A stretch of 38,092 nucleotides of DNA from Acidobacteriota bacterium (GTDB lineage Bacteria > Acidobacteriota > Terriglobia > Acidiferrales > UBA7541): positions 1 to 38,092 of the forward strand of contig JAMCWK010000135.1 of the NCBI GenBank assembly GCA_023481105.1, read 5' to 3'. A model generated the notes under the pieces. The model was not told the DNA's origin and made no database searches. It saw only the letters and a program-made list of their open reading frames with translations. Shown one piece after another: positions 1 to 7,967 of the stretch (position 1 is its first letter; every line of letters starts with the position of its first letter). The position numbers were made by a program, and so were the translations under genes.

Positions 1-135
1 AAATTGTTGCGGGCGCGCTACGAAAAAATTCCGTCGCATGGGAAACCTTTCCATCTCCTGACGCCTACTAGCGAAACAAATCAGACCGCATATTCGTATC
101 CTCCAGCAGTGGTGCAAGTTTGGGGTGGAGGTCCT

Positions 136-615
136 ATGTATTGCGAAAGCTGTGGGACGCAAATCCAGGCAGATGCACGCTTCTGTTCGGGTTGCGGGCG
201 CTCCGTGGAGCCCGTACTGGCGCGGCCCAGCGAGGGCCGGGTGAACCGGCACCTGCGGCTGCTTGCAATTCTGTGGATTGCGCTGGGGGCGCTGCGGTTG
301 GTCGCGGCGGCAGGAGATGGAAAGGTTTCCCATGCGGTGGTGCTCTATTTGCCGATCGCTCCCGTGCCGGAACGCTTCCTGGGCGGGATACTGACCTTGG
401 TGGCTTCTTTCTTCATGCTGAAAGCAATCCTGGCGCTGATAGCGGGCTGGGGCTTGCTGGATTATCAGCCGTGGGCGCGCATGTTTGCGCTGGTGCTTGG
501 ATTCCTCGCCTTGCTGCTGCCGCCGGTGGGCACAGCGTTAGGCATCTACACGCTTTGGGTGCTGCTGCCGGAACAGTCCGAGCAGGAATACCGGGCGCTG
601 GCACAAACTGCGTAG
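136..615 (+). CDS. Zinc-ribbon membrane protein of unknown function
   Basis: The protein is about 159 residues. It opens with a zinc ribbon made of two CxxC pairs (CESCG and CSGCG, within residues 3-25), followed by a linker and three or four hydrophobic stretches typical of membrane helices. The reading frame is open further upstream, but the ATG at 136 is chosen because GGAGG sits about 5 nt before it and the zinc ribbon begins immediately after it. Such zinc-ribbon plus membrane proteins are common and usually uncharacterised, so no function is assigned. It stands alone, with 112 nt before the next gene on the same strand. Confidence 0.75.
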   Translation: MYCESCGTQIQADARFCSGCGRSVEPVLARPSEGRVNRHLRLLAILWIALGALRLVAAAGDGKVSHAVVLYLPIAPVPERFLGGILTLVASFFMLKAILALIAGWGLLDYQPWARMFALVLGFLALLLPPVGTALGIYTLWVLLPEQSEQEYRALAQTA

Positions 616-727
616 GGCGTACCTCTTACGACCCGGAGCGACGCGCAACGATTGCTCCGGGGTTCCGCCTGCTTTAGCCTTGTGGCTTGCCCGGTGACGC
701 TCCTTCTCCACCGCGCAAACCGACGTC

Positions 728-1030
728 ATGTCCGAAATCTATCGCCATTATGAGCGCCTGGTGGAAATCACCATCCAGGGCAAGAAGTTTCAAGTGCCGG
801 AGAAGAACTCGGTGCTGCGCTGCTTTCAATTCATCAGTCCGGAAACGATTCCGTACGGGCGCTTCTGCTGGAATCAGGAATGCCAGTATTGCCGGATCAC
901 TTGCACTTTGCCCGACGAGGAGAAACCGCACGAAATGTTGAGCTGCAAATTTTTGGTGATGCCGGGGATGGTCATCACCGGACTGGCGCAAGAACTCGAG
1001 TGGTGTCTGAACGCAAAGCTGAAGGAGTAG
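728..1030 (+). CDS. Small [2Fe-2S] ferredoxin-like protein
   Basis: A 100-residue soluble protein with no signal peptide. It begins with a beta-grasp-like start (VEITIQGKKFQVPE) and has cysteines at 47, 52, 55, 59 and 73. The Cx4Cx2C spacing followed by a distant Cys, with IPYGRFC before it and SCKFLVMPGMVI after it, resembles the N-terminal [2Fe-2S] domain of NuoG and formate dehydrogenase alpha subunits and also plant-type ferredoxins. The likely role is electron transfer or a protein-interaction domain; no catalytic domain is attached. It lies upstream of a tetraheme cytochrome c, but a gap of about 240 nt argues against tight co-transcription. Cluster binding is inferred from cysteine spacing only. 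Confidence 0.65.
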   Translation: MSEIYRHYERLVEITIQGKKFQVPEKNSVLRCFQFISPETIPYGRFCWNQECQYCRITCTLPDEEKPHEMLSCKFLVMPGMVITGLAQELEWCLNAKLKE

Positions 1031-1032
1031 GA

Positions 1033-1057
1033 GGTGGGTAAATTCTCGCTTCCCACC
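1033..1057 (+). other. Hairpin just after the [2Fe-2S] gene
   Basis: A 6-bp inverted repeat GGTGGG/CCCACC with a 13-nt loop begins 2 nt after the stop codon. No T-run follows, so it is at best a weak or factor-dependent terminator or an mRNA 3' end structure. Confidence 0.3.
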
Positions 1058-1114
1058 ACCAAACTTCCCAGAGTGGGCAGTCAAGATTTCCCTAACCGCC
1101 GCAACTTCAAGTAC

Positions 1115-1143
1115 TTGAATTTGGCTGCCGACTTGCCCATGAT
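1115..1143 (+). promoter_or_regulatory. Possible sigma70 promoter for the tetraheme cytochrome
   Basis: TTGAAT (1115-1120) and CATGAT (1138-1143) are separated by 17 nt. The predicted start is about 120 nt upstream of the cytochrome start codon, leaving a fairly long leader. The match is by eye. Confidence 0.35.
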
Positions 1144-1273
1144 TAGGGTGAGGCAAGGTGTGCGCTGGCAATGAGTGCACACCCTCCTTTCGGTTGCCGG
1201 CGCACTTCCGAGCCGCGGGCAGGGCCGGCAGGCCGATTTTTGTGAACCTGCATCACACTCGAGTGGAGGTTCG

Positions 1274-1693
1274 ATGAGCAAGAAGAGTCTGCTCGCCGTT
1301 CTGGCCATCCTGTGCGGCCTGGGCTTGATGTTGAGCCTTTCCGCGCCGGCCTACGGCCAGGCCAAAGCGAAGGACACGATCATACTGAAGGGCGCTCCAA
1401 TGGGCGGCGTGAAGTTTGAACACAAACTGCACACCGAACGCGCGGCGAACAAATGCGAAGTTTGCCACCACGCGTCCAAACCGGAGAAAGCTAGCACCCA
1501 GCCGCAGCAAGCCTGCACCGAATGCCACACCAAGACAGCCACCGCTCCTATGAAGACCAATACCGTCGGCGCGTTTCACAAAAACGCCACGGCGACAGCG
1601 GGGAACTGTATTGATTGCCACAAGGCGGAAAACGCCAAGGGCAAGAAGGCGCCGGTGAAGTGCATGGAGTGCCACAAGAAAGAAAACACCTAG
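1274..1693 (+). CDS. Secreted tetraheme cytochrome c (class III / c7-like)
   Basis: A 139-residue protein with a clear Sec signal peptide (MSKKSLLAVL..., ending near AYGQA at about residue 29). Four CxxCH heme-attachment motifs start at residues 61, 81, 112 and 130. Extra histidines (for example H50, H53 and H102) could serve as distal ligands, as in cytochrome c3/c7 proteins. The start is the ATG at 1274, preceded by GTGGAGG; the longer open frame upstream lacks a signal peptide at its N-terminus. It should act in the periplasm as an electron carrier. It sits immediately before the cytochrome c maturation operon that would load its hemes. The exact family (c3, c7 or 'cytochrome c family' domain) cannot be fixed by eye. 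Confidence 0.85.
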   Translation: MSKKSLLAVLAILCGLGLMLSLSAPAYGQAKAKDTIILKGAPMGGVKFEHKLHTERAANKCEVCHHASKPEKASTQPQQACTECHTKTATAPMKTNTVGAFHKNATATAGNCIDCHKAENAKGKKAPVKCMECHKKENT

Positions 1694-1726
1694 CCCTCGA
1701 TAACGCACTTTTTGTCGGGGTAACGG

Positions 1727-1760
1727 GCCGGTGGCGTTCTCTCCGGAGCGCGCCACCGGC
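1727..1760 (+). terminator. Strong GC hairpin between cytochrome and ccm operon
   Basis: A perfect 10-bp inverted repeat, GCCGGTGGCG (1727-1736) with CGCCACCGGC (1751-1760), encloses a 14-nt loop. It lies 33 nt after the cytochrome stop and about 110 nt before ccmE. There is no clear T-run after it, so it may be a non-canonical terminator or an mRNA stabiliser. Its position between two transcription units supports a terminator role. Confidence 0.45.
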
Positions 1761-1825
1761 GCCAGTTTCAGCAGGACGCTCAGGAAACGCGCTAAGGGCC
1801 CAGGACGAATTTCCGTCTGTGAATG

Positions 1826-1834
1826 TGCTAAACT
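1826..1834 (+). promoter_or_regulatory. Possible extended -10 element for the ccm operon
   Basis: TGCTAAACT forms a TGn plus -10 element about 37 nt before the ccmE start. No good -35 is visible at the expected distance. Weak evidence. Confidence 0.3.
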
Positions 1835-1870
1835 TGGTGAAATCCGAAGAGGATTGAGCAGGAGGAGTCT

Positions 1871-2326
1871 GTGAACAAAGCGGGAAAGTTTGCGATTGCT
1901 TCGGCCTTCATCCTCGGCACGCTGGGATGGCTGGGATGGGTGGGCGTCAGCGAGAGCAAGACGTACTACCACACGGTCCAGGAATTGAGCACGCTGGAAG
2001 GCTCGGCGGCGCGGCATCGCATTCGCGTGGGCGGCGACATCCAATCGGGATCCATCAAACGCCTTCCGGGGCGCGTGGATTTCGTCATCGAACAAGAAGG
2101 CCACAAGCTGAATGTGAGCTACGTGGGACGTGACCCTCTGCCGGACACGTTCGTGGACGGAGCGCAGGCGCTGGTGGAAGGGAAGAAGATGCCGGACGGC
2201 CACTTCGTCGCGGAACAAGTGCAAGCCAAGTGCGCCTCGAAGTACGAGGCGGCCCCTGGCCAGAAGAAACCAGGTGAAGCCGCGCCCCCAGAGCGGCCCG
2301 CTACTCCTGCAACTGGAAAGAGCTGA
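1871..2326 (+). CDS. ccmE: CcmE heme chaperone, CxxxY variant
   Basis: A 151-residue protein with one N-terminal membrane helix (about residues 7-26) and the beta-barrel CcmE domain (VGGDIQSGS, FVIEQEGHKLNVSYVG, LVEGKKM, HFVAEQVQAK). CcmE carries heme covalently on its way from CcmABCD to the CcmF/H ligase. In the usual family this heme attaches to His in an HxxxY motif. Here the motif reads C121-ASK-Y125, so the ligand is Cys. This matches the variant known from Desulfovibrio and some archaea. The start is GTG at 1871 with a strong AGGAGGAG upstream. The C-terminal tail is Pro/Ala-rich. It is the first gene of the operon, 18 nt before ccmF. Confidence 0.93.
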   Translation: MNKAGKFAIASAFILGTLGWLGWVGVSESKTYYHTVQELSTLEGSAARHRIRVGGDIQSGSIKRLPGRVDFVIEQEGHKLNVSYVGRDPLPDTFVDGAQALVEGKKMPDGHFVAEQVQAKCASKYEAAPGQKKPGEAAPPERPATPATGKS

Positions 2327-2344
2327 GCGACACGCGGAGATTTC

Positions 2345-4411
2345 GTGGACCTATTCGGATCGTTCGCACTCCTGCTCGCGTTTGCCTGCGCCGTATACGC
2401 CATCGTCGCGGGCATCCTTGCCATCCGCACCCGCAATCCGCTGTTATTGAAAAGCGCGCGGCACGCAGGCATCGCCGTATGCCTGCTGGTGATGATCGGC
2501 ACGATCAGCCTTTTCTACCTGTTCCTCACGGATGACTTTTCCGTTTCTTACGTAGCCGGGCACAGCAACCGCGACCTGGAGTACTTTTTCAAGATTGCCG
2601 CTCTTTGGTCCGGGCAGGAAGGCTCGCTACTTTTCTGGACCTTTTTGCTCTCCGGTTACACGTTCTTCGTCTTGCTCACCAACCGCGGCAAGCATCCTGA
2701 ATTGATGCCCTACGTGGGCGTGATTCTGGCCAGCGTGCAGTTATTTTTTCTCATCCTGAACGTGTTTGTAGTCAGCCCGTTCCAGGTGCTGGGGTCTGCC
2801 GGCGTTGACGGAGTGATGCGCCTGGTGGCCATGCCCGACGGGCGCGGGTTGAATCCGCTGCTGCAATACCCGGAGATGGTCGCACATCCCCCGACTCTGT
2901 ACATGGGCTACGTGGGGTTTGCCGTGCCTTTTGCTTTTGCGCTGGCGGCGCTGCTGGGCCGCTATCCCGGCGAAAAATGGATTCACATCACGCGCAAGTG
3001 GACGATGATTGCGTGGTGCTTCCAGAGCGCGGGTGTGCTGATGGGCGCCCACTGGGCGTACGCCGTGCTCGGCTGGGGCGGCTACTGGGCGTGGGACCCA
3101 GTGGAGAACGCGTCGCTCATGCCGTGGCTGACGGGCACGGCTTTTCTGCACTCGGTGATGATGCAGGAAAAGCGCGGGATGCTGAAGGTGTGGAACGTGT
3201 GGCTGGTGTTCAGCACATTTCTGTTGTGCATCCTGGGAACGTTTCTGACGCGCAGCGGCATCGTGAGCTCGGTGCACGCGTTCGCGCAGTCCTCGATCGG
3301 GCCGTGGTTCGTTGGTTTCATCGTGCTGACCCTGGTCGTCTGCCTCTGGGCGTTTTTCAAAAACCGCGACTACCTGAAAAGCGACAACCAGCTCGACTCC
3401 ATGGTGTCGCGCGAGTCCAGTTTTCTGTTCAACAATCTCATCCTGCTGGCGGCGTGCTTTGCCGTGCTGTGGGGGACGCTTTTTCCTGTGATTTCGGAAT
3501 GGGTGCAGGGCACCAAGATCAGCGTGGGGCCGCCGTTTTTTAACAAAGTGAACATTCCGATCGGACTTTTCCTGCTGTTCCTGACCGGCGTCGGCCCGCT
3601 GCTGGCGTGGCGGCGCACGTCAGTGGACAGCTTGAAGCGGAATTTCGGATGGCCGCTGGTTGGCGGTTTGGTTGCTGGTGCCATCGCCTGGCCGCTGGGC
3701 TTCAAGGATTTCTACGCGTTGCTCTGCCTCATTCTTTCCGTGTTTGTCATCCTGACCATTCTGGGCGAATTCCTGCGGGGCGCAATAGTCATCTCCGGCC
3801 GAACCGGAATGAACATTTTCGCGGCGGTAGGACAATTGACCATGCGCAACACGCGGCGCTACGGCGGCTACGTGGTGCACTTCGGAATGGTCCTCATCTT
3901 CATCGGAATTTCCGGCACGGCGTTCAATCAGGAAAAGCAGATGGAGATGGGCCCCGGATCGCGCCTGGACCTCGGCGGCTACACCATGAACTTGCAGACG
4001 TTCACGGAACGCCCGGAAAAGAACTACACCGCGGAGCGCGCCACCATCGAAGTGCTGAAAAACGGCCAGCCGCTCATTACGCTGTTTCCCGAGAAACGAT
4101 TTTTCCCCTCCAATGAAATGTCCGGCACGATGGTGGCGATTTATTCCACGCTCAAAGAAGATCTGTACGTGGTGTATGCAGGACGCAGCCCGGAAAACAA
4201 TCAGCCCATTATTCACGCTTACGTGAACCCGCTGGTGAAATGGATTTGGCTAGGCGGCTTGATCGTCGTGTTAGGCACCGGGCTGGCCCTGGTGCCGAAC
4301 CGTCTGCCGGTGCTCGCATTGAAGGGCGTGGCGGCAACGGCCCCGGTGGCCGCAGGAGCTGCGCCGCAGGCCGTGATGAGCCGGAGAGGATCGCATGGCT
4401 CGGACGATTAA
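2345..4411 (+). CDS. ccmF: CcmF cytochrome c heme lyase
   Basis: A 688-residue polytopic membrane protein. It carries the CcmF/CcsA-type tryptophan-rich heme-handling WWD motif (WGGYWAWDPVENASLMPW, near residues 240-258) and conserved flanking segments including YMGYVGFAVPF and FLTRSGIVSSVHAF. After the main helix bundle comes the periplasmic C-terminal part (GGYVVHFGMVLIFIGISG, then a beta-rich loop) and a last membrane helix near residues 630-650. The family transfers heme from CcmE to apocytochromes together with CcmH. Start is GTG at 2345 with GGAG at 2336-2339. The 3' end overlaps ccmH by 17 nt, indicating translational coupling. Length is as expected for CcmF. Confidence 0.96.
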   Translation: MDLFGSFALLLAFACAVYAIVAGILAIRTRNPLLLKSARHAGIAVCLLVMIGTISLFYLFLTDDFSVSYVAGHSNRDLEYFFKIAALWSGQEGSLLFWTFLLSGYTFFVLLTNRGKHPELMPYVGVILASVQLFFLILNVFVVSPFQVLGSAGVDGVMRLVAMPDGRGLNPLLQYPEMVAHPPTLYMGYVGFAVPFAFALAALLGRYPGEKWIHITRKWTMIAWCFQSAGVLMGAHWAYAVLGWGGYWAWDPVENASLMPWLTGTAFLHSVMMQEKRGMLKVWNVWLVFSTFLLCILGTFLTRSGIVSSVHAFAQSSIGPWFVGFIVLTLVVCLWAFFKNRDYLKSDNQLDSMVSRESSFLFNNLILLAACFAVLWGTLFPVISEWVQGTKISVGPPFFNKVNIPIGLFLLFLTGVGPLLAWRRTSVDSLKRNFGWPLVGGLVAGAIAWPLGFKDFYALLCLILSVFVILTILGEFLRGAIVISGRTGMNIFAAVGQLTMRNTRRYGGYVVHFGMVLIFIGISGTAFNQEKQMEMGPGSRLDLGGYTMNLQTFTERPEKNYTAERATIEVLKNGQPLITLFPEKRFFPSNEMSGTMVAIYSTLKEDLYVVYAGRSPENNQPIIHAYVNPLVKWIWLGGLIVVLGTGLALVPNRLPVLALKGVAATAPVAAGAAPQAVMSRRGSHGSDD

Positions 4412-4931
4412 ACGCGCAGGACAGGGATATGCCGTGCTGCTGGCCGTGGCGCTGGTGTTGTTTGCCGCGCCGGGCGGGGCGCAGATTCCGGGCCAAAGCG
4501 ACAAGGCGAAGGCGATCGGCAAGCGCTTGATGTGCATGTGCGGCTGCAACCAGATTCTTGTCGAGTGCAACCACGTGGGCTGTTCGGTCTCCACGGCAAT
4601 GCTGAAAGAATTAGACGAGCGGCTTGCGCGCAACGAGCCCGAAGACTTGCTGATTCAGTCCTTCGTGCAGCAGTACGGAGAAAAAGTGTTGGCGCAGCCG
4701 CCGGCGAAGAATTTTGGCCTCGTGGCGTGGATCATGCCATTTTTTATTCTGCTTCTTGGATTCTTCATCATGCGGGCTGTTCTGATTCGCTGGAGAAATC
4801 TTACGCCGTCGATCGCGGGAGTCCCGGGCGCAGAATCAGAAATTTCTCCGGCGATGCTGGAGCGGGCGAGGCGGGAGATGGAGCTGGCCGACGACTTGGA
4901 CGGCCCGGCGACCAAGGCAGGGAAAGACTGA
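4395..4931 (+). CDS. ccmH: CcmH/CycL-like thiol protein with a Cys-rich motif
   Basis: A 178-residue protein with a signal-like N-terminal helix, a short three-helix domain and a membrane helix near residues 113-132. In typical CcmH the active site reads LRCxxCQ and reduces the apocytochrome CxxCH disulfide. Here it reads LMCMCGCNQ, with further cysteines in LVECNHVGC (C47, C49, C51, C58, C63), and the usual Arg is replaced. The downstream pattern (DLLIQSFVQQYGEKVLAQPP) is standard CcmH. It overlaps ccmF by 17 nt and is followed 1 nt later by a CcmI-like gene. No CcmG thioredoxin is encoded next to it, so how this CcmH is kept reduced is not visible here. Confidence 0.9.
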   Translation: MARTIKRAGQGYAVLLAVALVLFAAPGGAQIPGQSDKAKAIGKRLMCMCGCNQILVECNHVGCSVSTAMLKELDERLARNEPEDLLIQSFVQQYGEKVLAQPPAKNFGLVAWIMPFFILLLGFFIMRAVLIRWRNLTPSIAGVPGAESEISPAMLERARREMELADDLDGPATKAGKD

Positions 4932-4932
4932 T

Positions 4933-5280
4933 ATGGAACCGGGAATCCTCATCGCGTGTTTTGCGTTGTTTGCGGCCACGCTGATCTTCATTTTCTACAT
5001 CGACCCTGATCCCCGCGATTCCGCGCCGCACCGTTCGCGGCTGGATAGTCTGCTCGAGCGCCGCGATGCCATTTACGAAAACCTGCGCGACCTCAAGTTC
5101 GAGCACCGCTCCGGCAAATTTTCCGCCGCTGATTTCGAGGAGATGCGCGCCTTGCTGGAAAAGGAAGCAGCGCTGGTGCTTGCGGAGATTGAAGACGTGA
5201 CCGGCGGCGTGGTGCGTCCCCAACGGCGCGAGGATGCTCCCGCAACCGTGCAGTCCCTCCGGGGCAAGACCACTTCATGA
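4933..5280 (+). CDS. Small CcmI-like membrane protein
   Basis: A 115-residue protein with one N-terminal membrane helix (about residues 4-22) and a short cytoplasmic alpha-helical tail (LRDLKFEHRSGKFSAADFEEM and on). This tail resembles the membrane-proximal coiled segment of CcmI (L..L..D...G..S..E/DY/F motif), but the large TPR domain of full CcmI is absent. It is placed where ccmI would sit, directly after ccmH. A role in holding apocytochrome or docking CcmF/H is inferred from position and motif only. It overlaps the next gene by 4 nt (ATGA). Confidence 0.7.
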   Translation: MEPGILIACFALFAATLIFIFYIDPDPRDSAPHRSRLDSLLERRDAIYENLRDLKFEHRSGKFSAADFEEMRALLEKEAALVLAEIEDVTGGVVRPQRREDAPATVQSLRGKTTS

Positions 5281-6533
5281 AATCTCGGACGATTCGCACC
5301 ATCGCATTGTGTGGCTTGATGCTCGGCATCATGCTGCCCGCATCTGCGGGCACGCTCTCCGGCACCGTGCGCAACGGCACAACCGGCGCGGTGGTGCCCA
5401 ACCAGGACGTTATCCTCATTCAGTTGCAGGGCGGGATGCAGTCGGCGGGCACATTCAAGACGGACGCGCAGGGCCGCTACACCATGGACCATCCGGCCAT
5501 CGGACAGGCGCCTGTGCTGGTGCGTGTGCAATACCGCGGCGTTAACTACCATCAGAACGTGCCGCCGGGTACGGCCACGGCGGACATCGAAGTGTTTGAC
5601 TCCACGCCGAATTCCGATGCGTTGCACGTGTTCCAGCGCGTCATCGTGCTGCAGCCGAACGGCGCAGTGTTGCTGATGGGCGAAGAATTTTCCGTGCACA
5701 ACGAGTCCAAGCCGCCGGTGGCGGTGTTCAAAGAAGACGGTTCGTTCATCTTCGATGTGCCGAGCGGCGCGGAACTGGGGCAAGTTTCCGCGGCGGGGCC
5801 GTCGGGCATGCCGCTGGTGCAGGGCACGATTGAAAAAGGGAAGGGCCGCTACGCCATCGCCTTTCCGATGCGCCCGGGCGAAAACAATGTGCGCGTTTCC
5901 TACCAGTTTCCGTACGCAAATAATGAAGCGAAAATTCGCGCCACGTCGCCGTATGCCGCGCAACGCGTGGTGCTGATTGCGCCGCCGACCATGACGATTT
6001 CCGGCGCGGGATTCGCGCCGGCAGGCTCCGAGCAAGGCTTCAATCTCTACGCTCGCGACAACGTGCCCGCCAACACGCCATTCGATTTCTCGGTGTCCGG
6101 CACCGCCCCGCCGCCCAGCGACATGCCAGCGCAATCCAGTGGGATGGGCGGCCCCGCGGAGAGCGGGGCAGCGGTGAGCACAATTCCGGGCCGGCTGGAT
6201 CATCTGAAGTGGGTGCTGCTGGGCGGATTTGCAGCACTCTTTGCGCTGGGCGCGATTTTTCTTTGGAAGCGGCCCCTGCCGCAGCCGGCGCATGTCAGCA
6301 CAGCGGCGCCGCGGGCCGCATCGCAAAAGCCGGCTTCGAAACACGCCGATGCAGACGCCGTGGTGACGCAGGTCACGGAATCGGCAAGCCGCTCGGCCGC
6401 TCAGAGCCTGGAAGAAATGAAGGAGACACTTTTCCGCCTTGAATTGCGGCGGCAGGCTGGCACAATCTCCGAGGATGAGTACGCGCGCGAACTGCAAAGC
6501 GCACAGCAGAAACTGCGCGATCTGTTAGCCTGA
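5277..6533 (+). CDS. Membrane protein with carboxypeptidase-regulatory-like domain, in the ccm operon
   Basis: 418 residues. A signal peptide (residues 1-25) leads into a beta-sandwich resembling the carboxypeptidase regulatory-like domain (GTLSGTVRNGTTGAVVPNQDV, DAQGRYTMDH), then further beta-rich periplasmic sequence, a Gly/Pro-rich linker, one membrane helix (about 310-330) and a cytoplasmic tail. The tail ends in a helical hairpin (EEMKETLFRLELRRQAGTIS, then EDEY) very like the tail of the preceding 115-residue protein. It is translationally coupled to that gene by a 4-nt overlap and sits before ccmA. No known Ccm component matches it. A role as an accessory of cytochrome maturation is inferred from position; its ligand or partner is unknown. 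Confidence 0.75.
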   Translation: MKSRTIRTIALCGLMLGIMLPASAGTLSGTVRNGTTGAVVPNQDVILIQLQGGMQSAGTFKTDAQGRYTMDHPAIGQAPVLVRVQYRGVNYHQNVPPGTATADIEVFDSTPNSDALHVFQRVIVLQPNGAVLLMGEEFSVHNESKPPVAVFKEDGSFIFDVPSGAELGQVSAAGPSGMPLVQGTIEKGKGRYAIAFPMRPGENNVRVSYQFPYANNEAKIRATSPYAAQRVVLIAPPTMTISGAGFAPAGSEQGFNLYARDNVPANTPFDFSVSGTAPPPSDMPAQSSGMGGPAESGAAVSTIPGRLDHLKWVLLGGFAALFALGAIFLWKRPLPQPAHVSTAAPRAASQKPASKHADADAVVTQVTESASRSAAQSLEEMKETLFRLELRRQAGTISEDEYARELQSAQQKLRDLLA

Positions 6534-6569
6534 GTCGCTCCGGCAGGGAAACGGCGCAACCGTCACACC

Positions 6570-7295
6570 TTGACAGCTTCGACCAACCACGCAGGTCTCG
6601 GCATCGAATTCCACGAAGTGGAGAAGCGCTACGGCGCATTTGTTGCGCTGCGCCGAATCAATCTCTCTATCAGCGCGGGAGAGTTTGTCCTGCTGCTGGG
6701 CGCGAATGGCTCCGGGAAAACCACGCTGCTGCGGCTGGCGGCGCTGCTGCTGCGTCCGAACCGCGGCCAGGTGAAATTTCCGGGTCACGAAGATTCTGCG
6801 GCGGAGCGCATCAAGGTGCGCATCGGCGTGGTGGCGCACACCACGTTGCTGTACGACGAGCTTACGGCGGAAGAAAATTTGCGCTTCTTTGCGCAGCTTT
6901 ACGAGCTCGGTGAAATGCATACACTCATCGCGCAGGCGTTGGAAAATTGCGGCCTCGCGCACCGGCGTGAGAGCCAGGTGCGCACGTTTTCGCGCGGAAT
7001 GCGCCAGCGGCTTTCCCTTGCACGGGCCTTGTTGCACAGGCCCGGCTTGCTGTTGCTCGACGAACCCACCACAGGACTCGATCGGCAGGGATTGGACTGG
7101 CTCACCGCGACGCTGGAAACGCTGCGTGCTTCGGGTTGCACCGTGTTGATGAGCACGCATGCGCAGAGCGTGGTCATGCCTCTCGCGACGCGTGCGGTGC
7201 TGCTTGAGCGCGGCGCGCTGGTGCAGGACACCGGTCCGGGCGGCGACGCGAGCGCGCTGCTGGCCGAAACCGGTGCGGCAGGAGAGCGGCGATGA
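6570..7295 (+). CDS. ccmA: CcmA heme exporter ATP-binding protein
   Basis: A 241-residue ABC ATPase. The Walker A motif is GANGSGKTT (around residues 44-52), the signature is [15 protein letters not shown], and the Walker B reads [12 protein letters not shown]. The short length and the ccmB gene downstream, overlapping by 4 nt, identify it as CcmA. In the family, ATP hydrolysis by CcmAB releases heme-loaded CcmE from CcmC. The start is uncertain: TTG at 6570 is the only start codon before the conserved FHEVEKRYG segment in this frame, but no convincing ribosome binding site precedes it. Confidence 0.93.
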   Translation: MTASTNHAGLGIEFHEVEKRYGAFVALRRINLSISAGEFVLLLGANGSGKTTLLRLAALLLRPNRGQVKFPGHEDSAAERIKVRIGVVAHTTLLYDELTAEENLRFFAQLYELGEMHTLIAQALENCGLAHRRESQVRTFSRGMRQRLSLARALLHRPGLLLLDEPTTGLDRQGLDWLTATLETLRASGCTVLMSTHAQSVVMPLATRAVLLERGALVQDTGPGGDASALLAETGAAGERR

Positions 7296-7966
7296 GCATC
7301 GCGCGAGCGGCGGCCCTCGTGCTGGCGAAAGAGCTGCGGCTGGAATTCCGCAGCCGCGAGTTGCTGACCACGACGCTGGTGTTTGTGCTGATGGTGATCG
7401 TGCTGTTCAGCTTCAGTTTCGATCCCACGTCCGAGGAAGCCCGGACGATTGGCCCGGGACTGCTGTGGATGGCGTTTTTGTTTGCCGGCTCGCTGATGCT
7501 GAACCCGTCGTTCGCGCGCGAGCAGGCCAACGACACGCTTTGCGCGTTGCGGCTGGCACCCGTGGAACCGTTCGGCATTCTGCTGGGCAAAATCCTGGCA
7601 AACCTCGTTTTTCTGCTGCTGACGGAGTTGCTGCTGGTGCCCGTCTTCGCGGTGCTCTACAACGTAGCACTGCTGCCCGTGCTGGGCCGGCTGTCGCTGG
7701 TGCTGTTTCTGGGCACGCTGGGCCTGTGCGTGACGGGGACGGCGTTCAGCGCCATTTCCGCGCAGGCGCGCATGCGCGAGTTGTTGCTGCCGCTGCTCTT
7801 GCTACCTGTGCTGACGCCAATCCTCATTGCCAGCGTGGAATGCACCGCCGGACTATTCGCGGAGCCGGCCGAGTTGCGCATGAATTGGCTGCAAGTTCTG
7901 GTGGCATTCGACATCATCTTTTTGGCGGCAAGCTACCTGTTGTGCGACACTTTGCTTGAGGAATGA
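7292..7966 (+). CDS. ccmB: CcmB heme exporter membrane subunit
   Basis: A 224-residue protein with about six hydrophobic segments. The start [20 protein letters not shown] and the segment [12 protein letters not shown] are characteristic of CcmB, the membrane partner of CcmA. It starts in an ATGA overlap with ccmA and its stop lies 2 nt before the ATG chosen for ccmC, so ccmABC are translated as a unit. Length matches the family (about 220). Confidence 0.93.
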   Translation: MSIARAAALVLAKELRLEFRSRELLTTTLVFVLMVIVLFSFSFDPTSEEARTIGPGLLWMAFLFAGSLMLNPSFAREQANDTLCALRLAPVEPFGILLGKILANLVFLLLTELLLVPVFAVLYNVALLPVLGRLSLVLFLGTLGLCVTGTAFSAISAQARMRELLLPLLLLPVLTPILIASVECTAGLFAEPAELRMNWLQVLVAFDIIFLAASYLLCDTLLEE

Positions 7967-7967
7967 G

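Noticed and set aside
1253..2224. 323-codon minus-strand frame opposite the tetraheme cytochrome and ccmE
   Set aside because: It lies antisense to two genes with clear CxxCH and CcmE motifs, and its Arg/His-rich composition is typical of an antisense shadow.
5073..6497. 474-codon minus-strand frame opposite the 418-aa ccm-operon gene
   Set aside because: Very rich in Arg and His with no domain. The plus-strand frame has a signal peptide, membrane helix and operon overlaps.
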